DNA of 64,000 nucleotides from Streptomyces sp. 135 (GTDB taxonomy: Bacteria > Actinomycetota > Actinomycetes > Streptomycetales > Streptomycetaceae). The translations under genes and the position numbers were made by a program. Below are positions 17,511 through 32,500 of this stretch, piece after piece. Position 1 is the first letter of the stretch. Each line of letters starts with the position of its first letter. The notes beneath the pieces were generated by a model. That model saw only the letters and a list, made by a program, of their open reading frames with translations. It was not told where the DNA came from and searched no databases. The stretch spans positions 1,364,001 to 1,428,000 of the forward strand of contig NZ_CP075691.1 in NCBI RefSeq assembly GCF_020026305.1, written 5' to 3'.

Positions 17511-19231
17511 CGGGACACCTCCTGGGACGCCGCGGCTCCGGTGGATCCCGCGGGCGCCGTGGAAAGGGCCGCGGAGCCCGCGGCGAGCCGCGCGTCCCGG
17601 GCCGGGTCGAACAGTCCGGCGTACGGTCCGCCGGGTCCCGCCAGCTCCTCGTGGGTGCCGGACGCGACCACCTTTCCCGCCTCGCTCACCACGAACCGCC
17701 CGTCGGCGACCACCGGCGGACCGGTGGCGACGACGACCACACAGGCCCGCTCCCGCAAGCCGGTGACCGCGCTCCGCAAGGTGTCCGGGTCGCCGGGGAA
17801 GGCACGCTGGTCGAGCAGGACGACGTCGCGGTCGGCGGCGAGCAGCCGGGCGAGCGCGAGCCGTTGGAGTTCGGGGTAGGACTGGGGGGCCTCGGTGCCC
17901 ACGATCGCGTCGTAGCCGCGCGGCAGCGCGGCGATCGACTCGTGGCAGCCTGCGGCGCGCGCGGCCCGCTCTGCCTCCTTCGGATCGCCGTCGGCACGGT
18001 CGGCGGTGATGTACGCGCCGATCGCGCCGATGACGACCGCGGGGTCGGCCTCGACCGCGGCGAACCGCTCCGCGGGGGTCTGTGCGGTGATCCCGTCGAC
18101 GATCGCGTCGGCGTCCGCGTCGGTGGCGGCGACGACCGTCACCACGCCCCGCTCGGGCAGCTCGGGCAGCTCGACGGCGGGGCCCGGGTCCTCCTGCGGC
18201 TCCGGCTCCTCCGCCGCGTCCGCCTTCGCTTTCGGCTTGGACTTCGGCTTCGCGTCGCCGGGTCCTGCCGGTGCGCTCCCCGTGGCGAACCGCGTCAGGC
18301 GCGCCGCTGCCTTCTTGCCCTCGCCCACTTCCTCCAGGAAGTAGGTGATGGCCAGCAGGGGCGCCGCGAGCCCCGCGCCGAGGAGCAGGAACGGCACCAG
18401 GTCGGCGGGCGCCAGCGAGTCCGAGCGGATCAGCAGCGCTCCCCCGCACAGCACGAAGATGAGCACGGTCAGCGGCGAGAAGGCGATCTCCGCGAGGGCG
18501 CGGCCGCCGAGCAGCGAGCCGATCCGTACGCGGAAGAACTCGCTGAACTCGTCGGTGACGTCGGCCAGCCTGCGGGCCGAGGTGCGGGTGGCCTCGGCCG
18601 TGTCGGACCGGGTGCCCACGGGGTTGACGCGCTGGGGCAGGGTGAGAGTGGGCCGCACGGCGTCGATGCCGCCGATGCTCGTCGCGTAGTCGGTCGCCAT
18701 CTCCTTGAAGAAGCGGGCGGAGATGAAACCGAAGACGGCGAAGCCCAGCAGGATCGGCGCCAGGGTGATGAGCGCCATCAGCCAGTCGACCCAGAACAGA
18801 TAGCCGATCGACAGGACGAAGACCAGGACGGCCGAGAGGAGCTCCGATCCGGCCCGGCCGACCATCACGCCCATCGAGTGGATGTCACGGCCCAGAGTGG
18901 TGCCGTGCTCCCGCCAGGCGGCGTGCAGCGGGCGGGCGGCATGGGCGCCGCGCAGCCTGCCGGTGACCGCGAGGAGCAGGGCGTACTGGGTGCGCGCCCC
19001 CGCCTCCTTGCTCAGGACGCGGCCCGCCAGCTGGGCCACGAATCCGACGACCGCCGCGGCGGCGACCAGGAGGACGAGCCGGCCGATCCTGCCCTCGTCG
19101 GGGTCGCCGTCGAGCAGTTCCCTGCACACCTCGATGACGGCGAGGACGGGGCCGACCGTCGCCACCGCCCCGACCGCTTCCAGGACGAGCGCCGTACGGG
19201 CGCGCCAGGCGATTCCGGTGGGTGCGCTCAT
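17507..19231 (-). CDS. ABC half-transporter with degenerate ATPase domain (first of pair)
   Basis: This is a 574-residue protein: a six-helix type membrane domain (about residues 1-320), a charged lysine/glutamate/proline-rich linker (about 325-360), and a nucleotide-binding-like domain. The P-loop position reads VVTVVAATDADADAIVDG (about 362-380) with no Walker A lysine. The signature is PQSYPELQRLALARLL, recognisable but without SGGQ. Walker B is DVVLLDQ with Gln in place of Glu, and the H-loop reads VVVVATGPPV without His. Start ATG 19231 overlaps the carbamoyltransferase stop, and the stop overlaps the next ABC start, both as 4-base ATGA couplings. The three genes form one translationally coupled unit. 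Confidence 0.8.
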   Translation of the reverse strand: MSAPTGIAWRARTALVLEAVGAVATVGPVLAVIEVCRELLDGDPDEGRIGRLVLLVAAAAVVGFVAQLAGRVLSKEAGARTQYALLLAVTGRLRGAHAARPLHAAWREHGTTLGRDIHSMGVMVGRAGSELLSAVLVFVLSIGYLFWVDWLMALITLAPILLGFAVFGFISARFFKEMATDYATSIGGIDAVRPTLTLPQRVNPVGTRSDTAEATRTSARRLADVTDEFSEFFRVRIGSLLGGRALAEIAFSPLTVLIFVLCGGALLIRSDSLAPADLVPFLLLGAGLAAPLLAITYFLEEVGEGKKAAARLTRFATGSAPAGPGDAKPKSKPKAKADAAEEPEPQEDPGPAVELPELPERGVVTVVAATDADADAIVDGITAQTPAERFAAVEADPAVVIGAIGAYITADRADGDPKEAERAARAAGCHESIAALPRGYDAIVGTEAPQSYPELQRLALARLLAADRDVVLLDQRAFPGDPDTLRSAVTGLRERACVVVVATGPPVVADGRFVVSEAGKVVASGTHEELAGPGGPYAGLFDPARDARLAAGSAALSTAPAGSTGAAASQEVSR

Positions 19232-21021
19232 CGCTTCGTGACCAGGTGGTCGCCGAGGACCAGGTAGTCGATGTCGGTGCCGAGGAAGCACTCGACCGCG
19301 TCCTTCGGGGAGCAGACGACCGGCTCGCCCGCGACGTTGAAGGAGGTGTTGACCAGGCACGGCACATCGGTGCGCGCGGTGAACTCGCGCAGCAGCGCGG
19401 CCAGTCGGGGGTTGCTGTCGTCCGTCACGGTCTGGATGCGCGAGGTGGCGTCGACGTGTGTGGCGGCCGCGATCCTCTCCGTGTACTCGGGTTTCACGGG
19501 GAACACGAAGGTCATGTACGGCGAGCGCTGCTTCTTGCCGAGCTCGAAGACAGCGGCCGCGTTCTCCTCCAGGACGATGGGGGCGAACGGACGGAACGGC
19601 TCGCGGTGCTTGACGCGGGTGTTGATGACGTCCTTCATGTCGGCGTGCGACGGGTTGGCCAGGATGGAACGGTTGCCGAGCGCGCGCGGGCCGTACTCGG
19701 TGCGGCCCTGGAACCAGCCGATGACGGTCTTGCCGCTGAGCAGTTCGGCGGTCTTCGCGACGATCGCGCCGTCGGCGTACTCCTCCCAGGTGACGCGGTC
19801 GGTGTAGCCGTCCAGGGTGGCGACGATCTCCTCGGCGGTGTACTCCGGGCCGAGGTAGGGCGTCTTCACCGGCACGATCGGGACGTTCCTCTCGCGGACG
19901 ACGTGGGCCGCGGCGCCGATGGAGACACCCGGGTCGCTGGCGCCGAAGCTGACCTCGGCGCGCTCGAAGGGCAGGTCCTCGAGCAGCTTGGTGTTGTTGA
20001 CGCAGTTGAGCGCCACACCGCCCTCGTAGATGAGGTCGCGCAGGTCGGTGACGTCGGCGAGGGCGCGCAGCTGGTGCGCGGTGACCACTTCGAGGGCCTG
20101 CTGGGCGGCGCTCGCGACCCGGACCTGGAACTCGAACTCGCCCCGGTTGTCGTCGTCGCCGCCGAAGATCTCGTCGAAGAGGGGGAGGTAGGCGCGGGGG
20201 CCGCGCGGGTCGTCGGCCAGGGCCAGCGCGTAGCGCCCGGGGCCGTCGAAGGTGATGACGTGGTTCAGGAGCGGGTTGTCCTCCCGGGCCGGCGGCTGCC
20301 CGAACCCGCCGAGGCCCATGACCTTGTACTCGTCGTTGTTCGGGGTGAATCCGAGGTACCGCGTGATCTCGGCGAAGAGCTGGGCGATCGAGTTGCGGGA
20401 GTCGATCGTGAACTGCTCGAAGACCTTCACCTCGCCGTCGCGGACCTCGCCCATGATGGCGCTGTCCGCTTCGCCCTGGCCGTCGCTGATGAGGAAGGCG
20501 GCGTCCTCGAAACCGGCGAAGGTGCGGCCGCAGGCGAGGTGTGCCCGGTGGTGCGGGACCGTGATGAGCTTGTCCTCGGTCAGCTCGTGCCCGGTGTTGC
20601 GGGCGAAGTCCTCCAGGATGGCGGTCTTGCCGAGCATGCCGGTGTAGAGCTCGCCGAAGCCGGAGATGGCCTGGAACTTGTACTCGGGGGGTATGGGCGC
20701 CCCGGCGAGCTTGGAGATGGCGTCGTCGGCGAACTCCGGGCTGAACCGCCAGCCGAAGGCGTAGTAGTCGACGTCGGCGAAGTCGATCCCCGCCTGGCCG
20801 AGGACCCAGCGCATGGCGTTGATCGGGAAGGCGGTGGTCTTCTTCTGCCGGTTCATGCGCTCTTCCTCGACGGCGGCGACCAGCTTGCCGTCGATGAACA
20901 GCGACGCGGCAGCGTCGTGGCCGAGGAAGCTGTGCCGGTCGACGCTGTCCTGCGTATAGCCGTAGAGCTTGCCGAAGAGCTCGGCGGCGCGGGAGAACCC
21001 GTTGTAACCAAGAACTATCAC
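19228..21021 (-). CDS. Carbamoyltransferase (NovN/GdmN type)
   Basis: This is a 597-residue O-carbamoyltransferase of the family that decorates natural products using carbamoyl phosphate and ATP. The N-terminal Kae1-like domain shows GHDAAASLF (from residue 34) and AVEEERMNRQKK. Histidines in VPHHRAHLACG belong to the metal site. The C-terminal YrdC-like region has the hallmark GRTEYGPRALGNRSI near residue 443. It starts at GTG 21021, 8 bases after AGGAG; the longer open frame upstream is unrelated sequence. It is the first gene of the coupled unit with two ABC genes. With rmlA/rmlB nearby, the natural target is the sugar of the macrolide, although the aglycone is also possible. Confidence 0.9.
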   Translation of the reverse strand: MIVLGYNGFSRAAELFGKLYGYTQDSVDRHSFLGHDAAASLFIDGKLVAAVEEERMNRQKKTTAFPINAMRWVLGQAGIDFADVDYYAFGWRFSPEFADDAISKLAGAPIPPEYKFQAISGFGELYTGMLGKTAILEDFARNTGHELTEDKLITVPHHRAHLACGRTFAGFEDAAFLISDGQGEADSAIMGEVRDGEVKVFEQFTIDSRNSIAQLFAEITRYLGFTPNNDEYKVMGLGGFGQPPAREDNPLLNHVITFDGPGRYALALADDPRGPRAYLPLFDEIFGGDDDNRGEFEFQVRVASAAQQALEVVTAHQLRALADVTDLRDLIYEGGVALNCVNNTKLLEDLPFERAEVSFGASDPGVSIGAAAHVVRERNVPIVPVKTPYLGPEYTAEEIVATLDGYTDRVTWEEYADGAIVAKTAELLSGKTVIGWFQGRTEYGPRALGNRSILANPSHADMKDVINTRVKHREPFRPFAPIVLEENAAAVFELGKKQRSPYMTFVFPVKPEYTERIAAATHVDATSRIQTVTDDSNPRLAALLREFTARTDVPCLVNTSFNVAGEPVVCSPKDAVECFLGTDIDYLVLGDHLVTKR

Positions 21022-21074
21022 TGCGCTGTCTCCTATGAAAGGGGTGGGCGAACTGCCCTGTGCCGACCGGTGGT

Positions 21075-21473
21075 TCAGATGCCCTGCTCCGCGAGCCAGG
21101 CGCGGATCGCGGCGGTGGTCGCGCCGATGTTCTCCTCCATGAGCGTGAAGTGGTCGCCCGGTGCGGTGACCAGCGTGTGCGGAAGCGACCAGGAGGCCCG
21201 CCAGCTCTCGTCGTCGAAGCCGTCGGCCTGGTGCTTCAGGGGGTCCTCGGCGCGTACGAACAGCGTCGGAGCCTCGGTCGGCGCGATCTCGCACTCGTCC
21301 ATGAGCGTGTGGTAATGCCCCATGGCGCTGAGCCGTACGCCGCTCAACGCCCCGCTGCCGAAGAGGTGTTCGCGGGCGAAGAGGCCCTCCATCATGGCCC
21401 GGCTCAGGTCGGCGGAGAACTCCGTGCCGGCCTGGAAGGTGTCCAGGACGACGGTGCCGCGGTGAGCCCGCCC
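21075..21473 (-). pseudogene. C-terminal remnant of a PKS thioesterase domain
   Basis: The frame ending at 21075 reads like the last third of a macrolide thioesterase. It runs from GTVVLDTFQAGTEFSADLSR through MMEGLFAREHLFGSG and LSAMGHYHTLMDE to APGDHFTLMEENIGATTAAI. The GDHF histidine is the catalytic one. The piece with the nucleophilic GxSxG serine is gone, and an in-frame TGA precedes the fragment at 21474-21476. It lies 53 bases upstream of the carbamoyltransferase start. It must be what remains of the chain-releasing domain once attached to the last PKS protein, and it cannot be active as it stands. Confidence 0.82.
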
Positions 21474-21790
21474 TCACGTGGCTGACGTCAGCCCGGGCTG
21501 CCTCACGACCGGTTGCCATCGCTGGAAGACGCGTTCATGGGGCACCGGACATCTCTGCTGTCACCGTCTGGAATGAAGCCCGCGGCCTACCCAATTATGG
21601 TCGAGTTGGATCTCATCAGATCAATTCGATTATCGTCCGGATATGCCGGATGGACCTGGGCAAAGCATCCGTTGTCCATCCTAATCCATATCAGTCCTCA
21701 GTGCCATTATTCTCCAGGAAACCGGACGGATGGTTTGGAAGTTGATGTTGATTCGACATGTGACATCCAGCTGGAGGCTGAACAAAGCCG
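21474..21790. other. Low-GC non-coding stretch at the decayed PKS end
   Basis: About 240 bases from 21535 to 21780 are strikingly poorer in G+C than anything else in the window. They contain runs such as CAATTATGG and ATCAGATCAATTCG. I find no protein similarity in any frame; a 112-codon rightward open frame has no start signals. It sits exactly between the AT remnant and the thioesterase remnant, so it marks the junction of the deletion and may be foreign or regulatory DNA. Confidence 0.6.
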
Positions 21791-22537
21791 TCAGTCCTGG
21801 TGCCGCCGCGTGCCCACAGTGCCGCGGCGGTCGAGCCGGGAACCCTCGTAGGCGTCCGTAAACAACAATGACAGGGGTGGGGCCGTCAGCGTGTCAGCTT
21901 CCGCTCGACGGCGGTCGTCTCCGAAACGAGGTGCCCGACTCATGATAGCCTCGACGCCGTCGCCGAGGAGCGCCTTCACCGCGGCGTCCGGCCTGACCGC
22001 CTCGGGCGGGGTGTCGTGCCAGTACGTCGCGTCCAGGTCCTCGGCGCCGGGCCAGGACAGTGGCGGCGAAGTACATCCATGCGTGCGTCACGCCCGTGGT
22101 GATCAAGCCCCTGCCGGGTACCGTCGACACCATCTCCCGCGCAGGGCGTCAGGTCGCAGGGGCGTGGAAGCGCTCATCACGCACGGCCACGGGTTCGTGC
22201 TCGGACTCGTGCTCGGGCTTGTGCTCGGGCTTGTGCTCGGCGAGGAGGCGGCCCCGCTCGGCGGCGAGCAGTGCGCCGTCGGCGCGGGACAGGACGCCGG
22301 CGGCGCAGGCCGCGGCGATCTCGCCGCCGCCGATGCCGACGACGGCGGCGGGGGTGATGCCCGCGGCCGACCACACCTCGGCGAGCGACACCGTGACCGC
22401 CCACAGGACGGGGTGGGCGACGGCCGGGTCGGCGAGCCGGGCAGCTCACGCAGGACGACGTCCGAAGCAGCGCAGATCCGGTGGCGCAGGGGCCGGGGCG
22501 GCGCACTCGGCCGCAGGTGGAGGCGAACGGTGGGGCT
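21791..22537 (-). pseudogene. Degenerate acyltransferase remnant
   Basis: Broken pieces of an AT domain follow the premature stop of gene E. One frame reads [20 protein letters not shown] and then [20 protein letters not shown] (22250-22430), clearly the region around the AT active site. However, GHSxGE has become GIGGGE, so the nucleophilic serine is lost. A second piece, DATYWHDTPPEAVRPDAAVK (about 21965-22045), corresponds to the [12 protein letters not shown] block. Stops and frame changes lie between them. A 12-base tandem repeat replaces part of the domain. No DH, KR or ACP sequence remains downstream. Confidence 0.72.
22197..22244. repeat. 12-bp tandem repeat in the AT remnant
   Basis: The unit GTGCTCGGGCTT occurs in nearly four consecutive copies (22197, 22209, 22221, 22233), the middle two identical. 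On the coding strand it reads [14 protein letters not shown], which is foreign to AT domains and points to replication slippage in decaying sequence. Confidence 0.8.
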
Positions 22538-29495
<6,958 letters not shown>

Positions 29496-29543
29496 GTCCG
29501 AAACCCCTCGTCGTGCAGAACGTGCTGGTGGGCCGTGCGTGCA

Positions 29544-32500
29544 TCAGCTCAGCCCGATCTCGTCGTCGATGTAGCGCAGCAGCTCTTCCTCGCTGACCTC
29601 GCTCAGTTCGTCGGCCCCCGCGTCCTCGGCCCTGCCGCCGCCGGGCGCGGTGCCGGCCAGCGTCCTGGAGCGTTCCCGCCAGCGCAGCAGCAGGGTCTCC
29701 AGACGGGCCGTCAGCTTGTTGACCTCGGCCTCGTCGCGCTCGTCGTCGAGCATGGCCTCGAGCCGGTCGACGGCCTCCTTGCCCCACTCCTCGGCCTCTG
29801 TCCCCGGCAGCAGGATCTCCAGCAGCCGGCCGGTGAGCGCCTCGGGCGTGGGGTAGTCGAAGACGAGCGTGGTGGGCAGCCTCGTGCCGGCCATCCGGGC
29901 GAGGCGGTTGCGGAGTTCGACGGCGGTCAGCGAGTCGAAGCCGAGCTCCGTGAACGGCCGGGTGGCCGAGATCCGGTCGGCCGTGCCGTACTTGAGGACC
30001 GCGGCGATCTGCCCGCGCACCGTTTCGAGGAGGGCTTCGTTCCGTTCGGCCGGGGGCAGTGCGGAGAGCCGGCCGCGCAGCGCCTGTGCGTCCGGCGCCG
30101 TGGCGCGGCGCGGCGCCGAGCGCACGAGGCCGCGCAGCAGCGCGGGGGTGTCCTCGCCGCCGCGTAGCCGGGCGCGGTCCAGCTGGACCGGCGCGATGTG
30201 CGGCAGGCCGCTCGCGAGCGCACGGTCGAAGAGCGCGAGCCCTTCCTCCGTGCTGAAGGGGAGGACACCACCGGCGCTCATACGCCGCAGCTCGGCTTCG
30301 CCGAGGGTGGCGGTGAGTTCGCTGGTCTCCTCCCACAGCCCCCACGACAGGGACTGCGCGGGCAGACCCTCCGCACGACGACGTACCGCCAACGCGTCCA
30401 GGAACACATTCGCCGCCGCGTAGTTCGCCTGACCCGGAGAACCGAACACCCCGCCGCAGACGAACAACACGAACAACTCAAGCCCACGACCACGCGTCGC
30501 CTCATGCAGATGCCACGCATCCACCTTCGGCCGCAGCACCGACTCCAACCGCTCCACCGTCAGACCCGTCACCACACCGTCGTCCACCGCACCCGCCGCA
30601 TGCACGACACCACGCACGTCGGGCAGCTCCGCCAGCAAGCCATCCACCGCCGCGCGATCAGCCACGTCACAGGCCACCACCCGCGCCACAGCACCCAGCT
30701 CCACCAGCTGATCCACCAACTCAGGGGCCCCCGGCGCCTGTTCACCACGCCGACTGACCAACACCAGCTCACGCACACCATGCGCGACCACCAGATGCCG
30801 CGCCACCGCGGCACCCACCACACCCGTGCCACCCGTCACCAGCACCGAACCCCCACCCGACCACGACACACCACCGTCATCGGCGCCGGCGGCATCCGCG
30901 CCGACCAGGGCCAGCCTGGGTACGTACGTCTCGCCCTCGCGCAGGGCGATCTCCGGCTCGTCGGCAGCCACGGCCGCGGCAAGGGCCGCCACGGGCACAT
31001 CGGCGGCCTCACCGTCGGTGTCCACCAGCAGGAAACGGTCCGGGTGTTCGGCGCGGGCCGAGCGCAGGAAGCCGCGTACGGCGGCCTGCGTGAGGTCCAC
31101 CGGGCCGGTGCCCGACACGGCGACGGCGCCCCGGGTGACCACGGCGAGCCGCGCGTCGGCGAGCGCCTCGTCGGCGAGCCAGTCCTTGGCGCGCGCGAGG
31201 GCGGCGGTCACCGCCTCACGGACCCGCTCCGGCAGCTCCTCGCCGCCGGTCTCTTCGTGCCCGTGGGCGGCCAGGGCAGCGGCGTCCAGGAGGACGAGCC
31301 GCGCACCGTCGGCGACGGCGGCCCCGATCTCCTCGGCCGACCGCGCGGCGTCCCACAGGATCGAACTCGGCGGCTGCGCGGGCTCGTCGAACCTGCGGCG
31401 CTCCCAGCGCACCTCGTACAGCGAGCGCGCCGCGGTGGCACCGGCCGAGCGGAGCCGGGCCGCGGTGAGCGGGCGCAGCTCGACCCGGTCGGCGCCGAGC
31501 AGCGGGGTGCCGTCGGCGCCGGTGGCGCGCACCCGCAGGGCGCCGTCGTCGGCCGGGGTCAGCAGGACCCGTACGATCCGGGCGTCGTCGGCCGCGTCCG
31601 GACCGGTGGCGGTGTCGAGGCCGCCTGCCCGTACCTGGATGCCCTGCCAGCCGGTGGGCTGAAGGGCGCCCGCGGTACCGGGGCCGCCCGCGTCGGTCAG
31701 GCGCCAGGCGTGGCAGACGGACTCCAGCAGCGCGGCGCGCGGCGCCAGGCCGTCGGCGGCCCGCTCGGCGAGCTCGACCTCGGCGTAGACGTCCTCGCCG
31801 GTACGCCAGGCCGCGCGCAGTCCCTGGAGGGCGGGGCCGAACTGCTGCCCCGCTGCGAAGAGCTCGCCGTAGAGGGCGGACGTGTCCACCGGGGCGGCAT
31901 CCGCCGGCGGCCAGGCGCCCGCGAGCCGCGCGTACGCCTCGTCGGTCTCCTCGGCCGTCGGGCGCAGCTCGGCGGTGGCGTGCAGGGTCCACTCCGCAGT
32001 GGTGTCGCCGTCGGGCTGTGCGTGGACGGTGAGACGGCGGTGCCCGGCGTCGTCGGGTGCCGCGGCCATCACCTGGACGCGGACGGCGCCGTCGGGGGCC
32101 AGGAGCAGCGGCTCGTGCTGCTCCAGGTGCGCGACGCCGGGCAGGCCGAGGCGGTCGGCGGCGTACAGCGCCCAGTCGAGCAGGGCGCCGCCGGGCAGCA
32201 CGGGCGTGTCGAGCACGGTGTGCTCCGCGGGCGAGGCCACGGCCGGGGCGGTGAGCCTGCCGGTGAACAGGATGGTGTCCGTACCGGCGGGGACGACGGC
32301 CGCGGCGAGCACCGGGTGGTCGGTGGCCTCCTGGCCGACACCGCCCGGGTCCCCGAAGTCCTGCGGGGCGTCGAGCCAGTAGCGTTCGCGCTGGAAGGCG
32401 TACGTCGGCAGGTCCACGGTGTCGGCCGGCGCGTCCGGGGCCGGGGTGAGCGCCGTCCAGTCCACGCCGAGGCCGCGGGTCCACAGGGCGGCGGCGTTGC

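Noticed and set aside
19228..21519. A longer carbamoyltransferase starting at 21519
   Set aside because: The extra 166 codons overlap the thioesterase remnant in a shadow frame; the family N-terminus begins at GTG 21021, which has a good ribosome-binding site.
21803..21830. CCGCCGCG / CGCGGCGG hairpin as a terminator of the PKS operon
   Set aside because: Only 8 bp with a 12-base loop in degenerate sequence; too weak to call.
21513..21851. A 112-codon rightward frame in the low-GC stretch
   Set aside because: No ribosome-binding site, no similarity I recognise, and it spans the decayed junction.
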